This document shows positions 25,067 through 33,789 of a stretch of 64,000 nucleotides of DNA, piece after piece (position 1 is the first letter of the stretch; each line of letters opens with the position of its first letter). The translations under genes were made by a program, and so were the position numbers. A model generated the notes under the pieces. It was not told the DNA's origin. It saw only the letters and a list, made by a program, of their open reading frames with translations, and ran no database searches. Source of the DNA: CALKZN01 sp050633585 (GTDB taxonomy: Bacteria > Pseudomonadota > Gammaproteobacteria > Arenicellales > Arenicellaceae); the NCBI GenBank assembly GCA_050633585.1, contig JBOEGT010000002.1, forward strand, positions 1 through 64,000, read 5' to 3'.

Positions 25067-25121
25067 TGTTTGTGATGGATGATACCGTCTTTTACTGCTT
25101 AACATTAAAATTTGGAACTTC

Positions 25122-25934
25122 ATGTACGCAGACAAGACTGATAATCAATTAATCCAATTTTACCTCGATAAACAAGATCAACGAGCATTTGAAACATTAG
25201 TGCGGCGACATTACGACACAATTCGTAAGCGTTTACTTGTGCATACCAAAAATAAAGCAGATGCCGATGACCTTACACAGGCGCTTTGGATTAAAGTGCT
25301 TGATTATCTGCCAAAATATCAAGATAGTGATCAGTTTTCTCACTTTATCAATAAAATAGCGACGAACTTGTTACGTGACTTATGGCGTAAACAAGGCGTT
25401 CGTAAAGAAAGCTCTTTAGATCAACTTGAAGAGGATGGGCAGCAATTTGATGGTGCAAGCCAAGTAACTGTGTTGGATCAAGATCCTTTGCAAAGTGACT
25501 ATGCTGCAAAAACTGAGTTAGAGTATTTGACCAAAAGCTTGATTCCTCAGCTACCATCACATTTACGTGTTGTGTTTTTACTCAAGCATGAATCCGAGTA
25601 TTGGGATGATAGGCAACCGTTCCAATGGCAACACTTAGCGGATTTAAACAATATGGATATTGATACTGTGTGGAATGTATTTCATTCAACTAGGGACAAA
25701 TTAGTTAAAAACAGTCATTCTAGAAATGAAAGAAATGACGATATTTCGATGGATGAATTGCAAGTATTTTTAGTTTGGACACAAGCTCAGAGGATAGACA
25801 AAAAGGCTAAATATACCGAGCAGTATTTTGCGGGATTGCTGAATATTCCGGTGAATACATTTAAAACTCATTACCGCAAAGCTATCCAATCTTTGAATGA
25901 ACAAATGGATGAGTTTCAACTTGGAAAAAATTGA
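25122..25934 (+). CDS. ECF-like sigma-70 factor with C-terminal extension
   Basis: 270 residues. Sigma region 2 (about 10-95, with ADDLTQALWIKVLDYL and INKIATNLLRDLWRK) and region 4 (about 138-200, with LPSHLRVVFLL) are clear. Residues 200-270 are an extra, mostly helical domain absent from minimal ECF factors. Its YRKAI helix and FAGLLNIPVNTFKTH segment look like a further helix-turn-helix. It should recognise the AAAACTTTTT-N11-CGTT promoters found five times in this locus. GGAAC lies about 5 nt before the ATG. It converges on the GIN-domain gene with 16 bp between stops and no visible terminator. Confidence 0.85.
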   Translation: MYADKTDNQLIQFYLDKQDQRAFETLVRRHYDTIRKRLLVHTKNKADADDLTQALWIKVLDYLPKYQDSDQFSHFINKIATNLLRDLWRKQGVRKESSLDQLEEDGQQFDGASQVTVLDQDPLQSDYAAKTELEYLTKSLIPQLPSHLRVVFLLKHESEYWDDRQPFQWQHLADLNNMDIDTVWNVFHSTRDKLVKNSHSRNERNDDISMDELQVFLVWTQAQRIDKKAKYTEQYFAGLLNIPVNTFKTHYRKAIQSLNEQMDEFQLGKN

Positions 25935-25950
25935 TATCAAATCTCTAGAG

Positions 25951-26739
25951 CTAACAGTCTTGATTTGACACTGATGAGAGTCCTTTCACGATTAAATCTC
26001 GAGAGATGTTTTTATCGTGATTGCATAATACTAATTGATTAATGCCATTTAGTTGACCCTGCAGAAGGTTAAGGCTTTTTGGTGTGATTTTAATTGTATT
26101 CATTCCATTTGAATTGATTGTCAAGCTTTCAATACGAGAGCTGGTTTGCCAATTTATGTTATTGGTGCCATCGGTGAATAGAGAAAGCTCTTCAATGTGG
26201 TTATTTTTAGCAATAAAAGTATTACTTCCAAAGAGCTCAAAAATTGCCGATTTTTGTGAAACTCCGTTGATATGCAACTGGTTGGAGCCCTTTAATTTAA
26301 CACTTTGAATGTTCGGTAACTCAATATCTAGCTGTACTTTCGCATGTCGATATGAACCTGATGTTAAGTGAATATAGATAGTGTTTTTTCTGTATCGTAC
26401 CTTTAATTCATCTAGTATGTTTTGCTTTCCAGAAGCGGTAATCTTAGGCGTCTTTTTGCGCACAAAACTAGCGTTCACGCCTATTAATTCAACATGATGA
26501 ATATCGCCATGGAGGGGTAAATCTTTCTGAATTATTGGGCCTTTGGCTTCAATGATGCGTTCAGAGTTTTTTGTGTCGCAACGATAGTTGCATTGGTTGT
26601 TGATGCAGGTGTTGCTGCAATTTTGAGCGTGGCTCTTGTTGAGAGCATTAGCCGTTTTAGTTGTCATCACAGCAACTAAAACGGCCAGGCTAATATGGGC
26701 CAAGTTGTGACAAACTTTACTCACTTGCTGATTGAACAA
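25951..26739 (-). CDS. Secreted GIN-domain (DUF2807) protein
   Basis: 262 residues. Signal peptide (to about TANA, residue 32), a short Cys-rich segment with four Cys in CSNTCINNQCNYRC, then a head-GIN-type beta-solenoid (about 65-250) whose turns repeat xGxNxLxI patterns. GIN proteins are surface or periplasmic and of unknown biochemical role. It is the last gene of the csgG-like operon and overlaps the OmpA-domain gene by 23 nt. The cysteines may form two disulphides in the periplasm. Confidence 0.75.
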   Translation of the reverse strand: MFNQQVSKVCHNLAHISLAVLVAVMTTKTANALNKSHAQNCSNTCINNQCNYRCDTKNSERIIEAKGPIIQKDLPLHGDIHHVELIGVNASFVRKKTPKITASGKQNILDELKVRYRKNTIYIHLTSGSYRHAKVQLDIELPNIQSVKLKGSNQLHINGVSQKSAIFELFGSNTFIAKNNHIEELSLFTDGTNNINWQTSSRIESLTINSNGMNTIKITPKSLNLLQGQLNGINQLVLCNHDKNISRDLIVKGLSSVSNQDC

Positions 26740-27265
26740 GTGTGGTGATCTCTACACGACGATTGACTTCAGAGTTCGGGTTTTCAGTGTCCAAAAGTTC
26801 TTTTTCACCATGTCCTGATAGCTTTAAGCGAGCAGGGTCGATACCAAAATTGTCATAAAGGAACTGTCCAACAGCAACCGCACGCTTTCCAGAAAGTGTT
26901 TGATTATAGGCATCTGAACCTGTTGCATCGGTGTGGCCAGCAATATTAAAGTGATATTTTAAAAGTTCATCACTGACCAGCGCTTCACCTAAAGGCTGAA
27001 GCTTCTCTTTTGATTGTGCCGTGAGTTCGTATGAATCATGTTCAAAATTAATTTGCATAGATACCTTTGGAGCAGGCGCAGCTTCATTGGCTGCTTGTTG
27101 CCCGTTTAAACGGATTGAACGAGTCTTAACCACCGGTTTTGGTGTTAATTTTTCTACGAATTCTTCTTTTGTTGTGAGTTCTGTATTGCCAGCAAGCGAA
27201 GAGTTAAAGGTTAAAGTTGATAGTGGTAGTAATAATGATAGAGTGATCAAGCGTATAGTTTTCAT
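26717..27265 (-). CDS. OmpA-domain periplasmic/outer-membrane protein
   Basis: 182 residues. Signal peptide (about 1-25), a basic linker, then an OmpA_C peptidoglycan-binding domain (about 72-180) with FNIAGHTDATGSDAYN, LSGKRAVAV and NRRVEI. There is no beta-barrel and no lipobox. It probably tethers the secretion apparatus to peptidoglycan. A strong AGGAG site lies in the end of the preceding gene, one base after whose stop it begins. Confidence 0.87.
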   Translation of the reverse strand: MKTIRLITLSLLLPLSTLTFNSSLAGNTELTTKEEFVEKLTPKPVVKTRSIRLNGQQAANEAAPAPKVSMQINFEHDSYELTAQSKEKLQPLGEALVSDELLKYHFNIAGHTDATGSDAYNQTLSGKRAVAVGQFLYDNFGIDPARLKLSGHGEKELLDTENPNSEVNRRVEITTLVQSASE

Positions 27266-27266
27266 T

Positions 27267-27623
27267 TTAATCTCCTATATAAACGCAGAATGTTTCGCCA
27301 TAGTCAAAAGTGTAAAGTTTTTGTTGAGTACGATTTTTTAACATTGGGTTGTTTTTGACAACATTTTCCCAATTGTGTTCAGCAAGAATGAGTGTGCCAT
27401 CTTGCCAGCAACGGAGAGTGTTTTCCTCCGTCGTAACCTGTTGTTTGTTGAGTAAAATTGTTCCTTTTTGGGTGTTGTTGAGCTGTTTTTGTTTCTGTGA
27501 ATGCTGCTTATTATGACTGATAATTTGATAATTTGAATCGTGTTTTAAATCAGCGTAACTATTTTGTGTCGAAAAAAGGGATAGCAACACAGTTTGTGAA
27601 ATTAAAAGTTGTTTTATTGTCAT
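27267..27623 (-). CDS. Small secreted protein in the csgG-like operon
   Basis: 118 residues, no family recognised. The frame is open back to 27704 inside the CsgG-like gene, but ATG 27623 lies just after that gene's stop, has AGGA at good distance and gives a signal peptide ending near SYA. The mature part has a Lys/Gln/His-rich linker and a compact C-terminal domain with two cysteines (RCWQDG and ETFCVYIG), likely disulphide-bonded. By position it may be an accessory of the secretion pore, as CsgE and CsgF are for CsgG; no sequence link is evident. Confidence 0.65.
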   Translation of the reverse strand: MTIKQLLISQTVLLSLFSTQNSYADLKHDSNYQIISHNKQHSQKQKQLNNTQKGTILLNKQQVTTEENTLRCWQDGTLILAEHNWENVVKNNPMLKNRTQQKLYTFDYGETFCVYIGD

Positions 27624-27624
27624 T

Positions 27625-29250
27625 TTATTCAGTCCTGATGGTGAAATGGCTCTGCCCAAAACGATCATTAGTAATTGTTTTGTAGGCATTTTCGATGATG
27701 TCAATGGATTCTATTGGTAGTTGCTCTAGATCATTAACTTTTAAGAGTGCGGGTAAATCCTGATCTATATTTTTAGCGGCAAGGAAGCAATGAATTTTTT
27801 CTACTGCATTATCGGCTATAAAAGAGTAAGCATTTGAGTCAGGTAACTGTATATTGCCATTGGCTGAGATATAGCCATCAGCAGAAAAACGATTTGGAAA
27901 GACTCGAACGTATGCATCTTCGCGTTGAAAGTAACAGTTTAAATAACCATTGGTATTGGAAGAAATAGTCACGAAAACTTCATCGCCAACATTAAACACA
28001 GACTTTTCTGAAACACTCGCCAAACCTAATTTGATTGGTTCCGTTGGAGGGTTTGATTGTTCGATTTTTTTGCGCTGTTTTTTGTTTTTAGCATCCTTAG
28101 CAAGTTGGTCGCGTTCATCTAGCCACTTTTGACCTTTTTTCGTGTAAGCCAGCATGGAAGGATCTACTGAAACAGGGGTCTCATTTAGGAAGGCTCTATA
28201 GAAATTTAAATCCACTGCTGGAATGGGCGGTAAGCCTAAGCGCTTCTTATACTCTAAAACTGATATCAAGTATTCTTCAGAGATTTCTTCGTCAATATTC
28301 CCAGAATAATACCCACGTGTAGCTAATTGAAGCTTGAGAGTTCTGTGCAAAATTTGCATTTGAGCGAGTTGAAAATACCAGTCAGAAATTTCTTGCTGGA
28401 TGGTAGGATGTGTACCGTCCATGCCTAGGCAATTCCAGTATGGCAACTTGGTTAGCCGACCAATTAACTCGATAGTAGATAACTCAATAAGTCCTCTTAG
28501 TGCTTGCCCCGTAGCATCTTTAGAGTTGGCCGAAAAGCTATAACTGACTCCCGTCTTGCTAATACCTGCATCAAAGCTGGTCGATGACCCTTTGTTATAC
28601 AATTCGACGGTATTTTTAGTATGGACGCCAGGCATGATGGATAAATCATGAGATGTAATAATGCCGAGGTCTAACGTCATAAATGTCACAGAACTGCTGG
28701 CTGAAGTTCCTCCTCCTAGACCTAATGATGATCCATTATTGGTTCCGGCAATTTCAGAAGATATGTCAGATTGTTTTCGATAAATACTGTCATCGAATTG
28801 AGAAATCGAACCAATAATATCGAAAGCAGGAATGCTGTCATATGTTCCTTTTTTGCCTGACTCGTTAATAAACGAAATCAGGTTACCAGCATCAGCGCCG
28901 TATGTGACCAATCTAAGTGCTCCACTGCGTTTGGTCATTTCAGAAATGGCGGAAATCATCATTTGACGAGTTCCTGCGTTTACCTTGGTGGTTTTGTCCT
29001 TGAGTTCTTCGACCAGCATTGCATAATCTCCTCGGCCAACGCCAAAGGAGATAAATAAGTCGTCCATGCAATGTAGGCTGTCGCTAAAGTCTGTGATGTT
29101 TTTATGAGGAAGCTGTTTAGGGCCTGCACGTAAATGAGAGGCATTCTTTTCAACATCTTTGATGACGCTTGATGATAAACAACCTGACAGTAATACTGAG
29201 CATAAACTCAATGAAAATAATTTGATTAATGCGTTCATAGGTTTTAGCAC
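27625..29250 (-). CDS. CsgG/HfaB-like outer-membrane secretion lipoprotein with DUF4384 module
   Basis: 541 residues. Signal peptide with lipobox LSGC (Cys24). Residues about 45-275 look like CsgG: a segment near 140-200 (IIGSISQFD then a Gly/Ser-rich strand and FMTLDLGIITS) matches the transmembrane-hairpin region of CsgG/HfaB. This is followed by a peptidoglycan-binding-like helical unit (about 295-355) and a DUF4384-type beta domain (about 405-540, with FNVGDEVFVTI and VRVFPNRF). Such lipoproteins form oligomeric pores exporting amyloid or adhesin subunits. GTG 29250 overlaps the upstream gene by 7 nt and has AGGA 5 nt upstream; ATG 29238 is less well placed. Confidence 0.78.
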   Translation of the reverse strand: MLKPMNALIKLFSLSLCSVLLSGCLSSSVIKDVEKNASHLRAGPKQLPHKNITDFSDSLHCMDDLFISFGVGRGDYAMLVEELKDKTTKVNAGTRQMMISAISEMTKRSGALRLVTYGADAGNLISFINESGKKGTYDSIPAFDIIGSISQFDDSIYRKQSDISSEIAGTNNGSSLGLGGGTSASSSVTFMTLDLGIITSHDLSIMPGVHTKNTVELYNKGSSTSFDAGISKTGVSYSFSANSKDATGQALRGLIELSTIELIGRLTKLPYWNCLGMDGTHPTIQQEISDWYFQLAQMQILHRTLKLQLATRGYYSGNIDEEISEEYLISVLEYKKRLGLPPIPAVDLNFYRAFLNETPVSVDPSMLAYTKKGQKWLDERDQLAKDAKNKKQRKKIEQSNPPTEPIKLGLASVSEKSVFNVGDEVFVTISSNTNGYLNCYFQREDAYVRVFPNRFSADGYISANGNIQLPDSNAYSFIADNAVEKIHCFLAAKNIDQDLPALLKVNDLEQLPIESIDIIENAYKTITNDRFGQSHFTIRTE

Positions 29251-29579
29251 TTATTTCCTGTGTTAATAATGTCGCCCACGATCACCACATCAATTTTTTT
29301 AACACCATATGATTGTTTTTTTGAATTAGAGACATTGCCGATATCCACTGCGCCACAATCGCTATTGTTTTTATCGAACATTTTATCTTTCTTGTCGTCA
29401 GCGGCAATGTAGTCTTCTTTTTTCTTGTGAATTTGTTGACGTGTTTTGGCCTTGATTCGAGCTAATTTAAGGTTGACCTCATCAGACAAGTCAATTTCTC
29501 CTGCGGTGCTCAAAGACGTTGACATAAAAAAGCATGACATAATGCTGCTTAGAATGAATTTAGCGTGTTTTTTGTTCAT
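29244..29579 (-). CDS. Small secreted protein preceding the CsgG-like gene
   Basis: 111 residues. Signal peptide (about 1-26), a highly charged helical middle (Lys/Asp-rich, 35-72) and a small C-terminal module between two cysteines: CGAVDIGNV, a beta segment VVIVGDIIN, and the final Cys as last residue. I have an impression of similar C-terminal modules next to CsgG/HfaB genes elsewhere but cannot name a family. It is the first gene of the operon behind promoter B and overlaps the next gene by 7 nt. Confidence 0.7.
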   Translation of the reverse strand: MNKKHAKFILSSIMSCFFMSTSLSTAGEIDLSDEVNLKLARIKAKTRQQIHKKKEDYIAADDKKDKMFDKNNSDCGAVDIGNVSNSKKQSYGVKKIDVVIVGDIINTGNKC

Positions 29580-29623
29580 TAGAGATACCTTGTTTAAGAT
29601 TTATTGTGGCTACTAATGAAGTA

Positions 29624-29649
29624 AACGCAGTAAAACTAAAAAAGTTTTA
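29624..29649 (-). promoter_or_regulatory. ECF-type promoter B (csgG-like operon)
   Basis: Minus strand: TAAAACTTTTT, 11 nt, CGTTT, spacing 14 nt between AACTT and CGTT. It lies about 45 bp before the 111-aa gene. Confidence 0.8.
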
Positions 29650-29664
29650 CGGAATGTTGAAAAT

Positions 29665-29702
29665 ACCCGACTTTTGCGTTTAAAGAATAGTAAAAGTCGG
29701 GT
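29665..29702 (-). terminator. Terminator-like hairpin after the 35-repeat gene
   Basis: Arms ACCCGACTTTT (29665-29675) and AAAAGTCGGGT (29692-29702), 16-nt loop, followed on the minus strand by ATTTTC. It separates the large repeat gene from promoter B. Confidence 0.7.
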
Positions 29703-29722
29703 GTTAGCTTGTAGATGAAATA

Positions 29723-32700
29723 CTAACGAATAGATTCAATGCTTAAACGAGATTTTCCTTTATAGCGCTTTGCTTTGTTGGAAATGCTACCGTTAATTTT
29801 GGTGTTCCTATTAAAGCTATTCACATTGGAATTAATCACTGATCCAACGTCAATATATGCTTTACTCTTATAGCCTTTGGCACGATTGCTTAGTGAACCA
29901 TTGATCACAGACGAGGCGTTGGTTTCCCCTACAGTAGACCCAACCATTGAGCTAACATTGATACGTGCCTTGGTTTTATAGCCGGAAGCTTTGTTCGAAA
30001 TGCTACCATTGACGATGCTGCTGAGCTTTGCGTTGCCACTTATATTTGACCCTGAAAGTGAAGCGATATTGATATGCGCTTTGGTTTTGTACCCGCTAGA
30101 TTTGTTGCTGATATCTCCTTTAACAACTGCATTGATGATTGCATCACCTCCAACCTTTGACCGTTCTATTGATCCAACATTTACAACCGCTTTGGTTTTA
30201 TAGCCTGACGATTTGTTGCTGACATTTCGCTCTAGTCGTGTATTCATGACTAAGCCTCCATTCACCGTTGAACTATCGACGGAACCAATGTTAACTGTTG
30301 CCTTAGTTTTTAAGCCGCTAGCTTTATTACTGATATTGCCATTAGTGACTGTTTTTAGTTGAGCGTTTCCTCCGAGTTTTGATTGAGCCACGGAACCGAC
30401 ATTTAGTTTTGCTTTACTCCATAAACTCTTGGATCGGTTGCTGACATTCCCATTGACTTCCGTGTTCATATCCAGTTGACCTTGTGTTTTTGTGTTGACA
30501 ACTGATCCGATATTAGCGAATGCTTTGGTTTTGATGCCGCTGGCTTTGTTATTGACATTTTTATTGATGCGAGTATTTATCTTCGTATCTCCAGCTAGCG
30601 TTGATCCAGAGGCCGAGCCAACATTGAGTTCGGCTTTATTAAATAGCCCAGATGCTTTATTACTGATGTTGCCTTCGATCTGCGTGTTCAATTCAATATG
30701 GCTATTAGATTTTGTGCCTGTAATTGATGCAATATTGGACTTTGCTTCCGTTTTAATGCCGCTAGACTTGTTTTGAATGTTTTTATTAGCTGTTGTGATA
30801 ATAGTTGCATCATTAGAGAGGCGAGAACCGCTAATAGCGTTAACGTTTTGGGTGGATTTTGTGAGTAACCCTGTAGATTTGTTGGTGATGTTGCCTTTAG
30901 TTGTCAGATCTAGGTTTACGTCAGCAGTGGTGGATCCGTCAATGACATTAACATTAGACTTTGCCTGGCTGAGTAAGCCTGTGGCTTTATTGCTAATATC
31001 ACCACCTAATTTACTTTTAATGTTAGCGTTGCCGTTGACAGTTGATTTGTTAATGCCACTCACATTTAGTTCAGTCTTGCTTAATAGCCCAGTTGTTTTG
31101 TTTATGATTTTTTTGCTAGCGACAGTGTCGATGTTTGCATTGCCTTTAATGTTGCTTTTGCTGACGGATGCAATGTTCAGGTCGGATTTAACACCTAAGC
31201 CTGCCGCTTGATTAGTCACTGTTTTTTCAAGTTTAGTTTTTAATGTGGTTTTACCATTGATTTTTGATTTGTCTACGCTTGCAACATTCGTTTTGGTTTT
31301 TGCTAATGCACCTGCTGCACGGTTTGTTACGCCTTTAATGTCAGTTTCAATGTTTACATCACCTTTCAATTTGGATTTGCTAATGGATGAAACATTAGAT
31401 TCGGACATGGCTAAAACGCCTAATGCTTGATTAGTAACTTTTCCGTCAATATTGGTATCAATCTTGACATCTGAATCAATGTTTGAATTTTCAATAGAAG
31501 CTACGTTGCTCTTTGCTAAAACGCCAAGACCCACGCCGAGGTTTGTGGCTTGGCCTTTAATGGTGGTTTTTATATCTACATTCCCTTTGATCTTGGCCTT
31601 GTCTAAAGAGGCAGTGTTATTGACGGCAAATGCACCGAGCCCAACAGCTGCGTTAGCCACTGTCCCATCAACAGTTGTATCAATATTTACATCTCCATTG
31701 ACTTTTGATTTATAGGTAGAGCCGACATTAGATTGTGCATACGCGACAACACCGACAGCGGTATTGACAATTGCGCCATCGACTTCAGTATTAACTGTCG
31801 TTGTGCCATCAATCGTTGATTTGACAACTGAACCAGTGTTGGTGTCAGCATAAGCACCTAAGCCAGCACCTATATTGGCGATTGCGCCATCTACTTTTGT
31901 GTTGATCGTGGTATCTCTGAGCTTTGATTTGACGGTTGAGCCTGTATTAGATGTCGCCATTGCAACAACGCCACCAGCAATGTTGGCAATGCCACCTTTG
32001 ACTTCCGTGTTAATCGAAAGATCACCGTCAATTTTACTTTTTTCATCGCTGCCAGAATTCATTTTGGCAAGTGCGCCATACCCGCCTGCAATATTCGCTA
32101 CACCTCCTTTGATGTCTGTTTTGATGTCGGCAGATCCAGACACTGTAGATTTGTCGAGTGAGCCTGAATTTGCAATTGCGACGGCAACAACACCAGCGCC
32201 TACGTTAGCAACGCCACCTTTTATTTTTGTATCAATGTTTACATCAGTGCCAACGTTACTCTTGTGAGCTGACCCTGAGTTTGCCAGAGCAACGACCCCC
32301 ATTCCACCAGCAACATTGGCAACTCCGCCTTTGAGTTCTGTGCTGATATTGGCGTCACCTTTGATTTTACTTTTATTGATTGAGCCGGAATTAAGAGTGG
32401 CGATTGCAACAGTTCCTGCTGCTACATTTGCTACTGCTCCTTCTATGTCAGTTGATACTGTTGTGTCACCTGTGATTGTGGATTTCTTGATCGAGCCAGA
32501 GTTTAGGTCAGCATAGGCAGCTGTACCCGCAGCCACATTAGCGACAGCTCCTTTGATCTTTGTGTTGACTTTTGTATCGCCATTGAGCTTTGATTTCACC
32601 ACGGATCCAGAGCTTGCGGTTGCAATAGCTACGGTGCCTGCGGCGACATTGGCGACTCCGCCTTTGATGTCGGTATTGATTGTTGTATCACCTTTTAAGG

Positions 32701-33754
32701 TGGAGTTCTTAATAGATCCCGAGTTCAAATCAGCGTAAGTTCCTGTTCCTGCTGCTACGTTCGCTACACCTCCCTGTATTTTAGTGTTTATATTGGTATT
32801 TCCATTGATCTTAGATTTCACAACTGAGCCTGAATTTGCTGTTGCGATAGCGACTGTTCCTGCCGCAACGTTGGCGACTCCACCTTTGATATCAGTGTTA
32901 ATGGCCGTGTTGCCATTGATATTTGATTTTTTGATGGAACCAACATTTAGATCGGCATAGACTCCATTGCCTGCAGCAACATTGGCCACCCCCCCTTTGA
33001 TTGTTGTGTTAATCGTGGTTTCACCTTTGACCTTAGAGTTAACAATAGAGCCAGTTTCTACATTAGCAATGGCAAGCTGATTGGCCGCAACATTCACAAC
33101 GCCGCCTTTGATGTCGGTATTTATTTTTGTATTTCCTTGAATTTTAGAACCAGTGATTGAGGCTGTATTGGTATTAGCCAATATGCCAGTACCACTGCCT
33201 ACTGTGACAATCCCGCCTTTGATTTTTGAATTGATTTGTACATCACCATTGATGTTTGATCCACGAGCCACTGAGCTTGTATCGCTATTGACTATTCCAT
33301 ATTCACCAGTAATAACATTAACAATTCCACCTTCTAAGTCAGTATTGATAGTTAAATTTCCTTGTTGTTTCGACTTTTCGAAAGAGCCGACATTCATTTT
33401 ACTGATTGCCTTGTCGGCTGTAGCAACATTGATAATGCCTCCTTTAATTGTATTGTTGATGGTGGTATTGCCTTGAATCTTAGAGCCGTTCGCAACGCTG
33501 CCAATATTTGTGTCGACAAATACATATTCTCCTGTTGCGACATTGACAGCCCCTCCTTTGATGTCAGTATTTATCTCAACAGACCCAGAAACTTTTGATG
33601 GCTTATGCAATAATTTTTTAATTGCTTCCTTTGTTTTAGTGGTCGCTTTTTTCTTTAGTTCTGTTGTGTTCGCTTTCGAGTTATTTGTCTCAGCACTGAT
33701 GTTGGCGCTAGCCGTTAGGCACAAAATCAATAGTAGGGAATGTGTTTTTTTCAT
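29723..33754 (-). CDS. Giant secreted 35-repeat protein, candidate fibre/adhesin
   Basis: 1343 residues. Signal peptide (MKKTHSLLL..., ending near ISA), a basic linker, then 35 tandem repeats of 36-38 residues to the last residue. The repeat is that of the 330-aa protein: S-x-[IV]-x-G, xINTxIKGG, VANVAAG, and a GS[IV]xK turn. Repeats 1-19 are Gly/Ala/Val-rich and near neutral. From about repeat 22 the core becomes [IV]SNKASGYKTKA, making the C-terminal third strongly basic. There is no cysteine and no C-terminal anchor. A GTG at 33787 extends the frame by 11 residues but lies at or before the transcription start from promoter C; ATG 33754 has GGAAG just upstream. A beta-solenoid or amyloid-like surface protein is likely. 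The exporter is inferred to be the CsgG-like pore. Confidence 0.85.
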   Translation of the reverse strand: MKKTHSLLLILCLTASANISAETNNSKANTTELKKKATTKTKEAIKKLLHKPSKVSGSVEINTDIKGGAVNVATGEYVFVDTNIGSVANGSKIQGNTTINNTIKGGIINVATADKAISKMNVGSFEKSKQQGNLTINTDLEGGIVNVITGEYGIVNSDTSSVARGSNINGDVQINSKIKGGIVTVGSGTGILANTNTASITGSKIQGNTKINTDIKGGVVNVAANQLAIANVETGSIVNSKVKGETTINTTIKGGVANVAAGNGVYADLNVGSIKKSNINGNTAINTDIKGGVANVAAGTVAIATANSGSVVKSKINGNTNINTKIQGGVANVAAGTGTYADLNSGSIKNSTLKGDTTINTDIKGGVANVAAGTVAIATASSGSVVKSKLNGDTKVNTKIKGAVANVAAGTAAYADLNSGSIKKSTITGDTTVSTDIEGAVANVAAGTVAIATLNSGSINKSKIKGDANISTELKGGVANVAGGMGVVALANSGSAHKSNVGTDVNIDTKIKGGVANVGAGVVAVAIANSGSLDKSTVSGSADIKTDIKGGVANIAGGYGALAKMNSGSDEKSKIDGDLSINTEVKGGIANIAGGVVAMATSNTGSTVKSKLRDTTINTKVDGAIANIGAGLGAYADTNTGSVVKSTIDGTTTVNTEVDGAIVNTAVGVVAYAQSNVGSTYKSKVNGDVNIDTTVDGTVANAAVGLGAFAVNNTASLDKAKIKGNVDIKTTIKGQATNLGVGLGVLAKSNVASIENSNIDSDVKIDTNIDGKVTNQALGVLAMSESNVSSISKSKLKGDVNIETDIKGVTNRAAGALAKTKTNVASVDKSKINGKTTLKTKLEKTVTNQAAGLGVKSDLNIASVSKSNIKGNANIDTVASKKIINKTTGLLSKTELNVSGINKSTVNGNANIKSKLGGDISNKATGLLSQAKSNVNVIDGSTTADVNLDLTTKGNITNKSTGLLTKSTQNVNAISGSRLSNDATIITTANKNIQNKSSGIKTEAKSNIASITGTKSNSHIELNTQIEGNISNKASGLFNKAELNVGSASGSTLAGDTKINTRINKNVNNKASGIKTKAFANIGSVVNTKTQGQLDMNTEVNGNVSNRSKSLWSKAKLNVGSVAQSKLGGNAQLKTVTNGNISNKASGLKTKATVNIGSVDSSTVNGGLVMNTRLERNVSNKSSGYKTKAVVNVGSIERSKVGGDAIINAVVKGDISNKSSGYKTKAHINIASLSGSNISGNAKLSSIVNGSISNKASGYKTKARINVSSMVGSTVGETNASSVINGSLSNRAKGYKSKAYIDVGSVINSNVNSFNRNTKINGSISNKAKRYKGKSRLSIESIR
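29726..33592 (-). repeat. 35 tandem 37-residue (111-bp) repeats
   Basis: I could align 35 units end to end without gaps longer than one or two residues. Units 6-11 alternate in a two-unit pattern (see findings). DNA identity between units is moderate, so this is not a simple satellite. Confidence 0.9.
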
Positions 33755-33789
33755 TGTCTTCCTGTTTCTATATAGGTTATGAAACACCT

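Noticed and set aside
29726..33592. CRISPR or satellite array
   Set aside because: The 111-bp units are diverged, in frame and encode a continuous exported protein; there are no short identical repeats with unique spacers.
29991..33598. A series of plus-strand open frames opposite the 35-repeat gene
   Set aside because: Periodic antisense frames produced by the 111-bp repeats; their translations are repetitive hydrophobic strings with no start signals.
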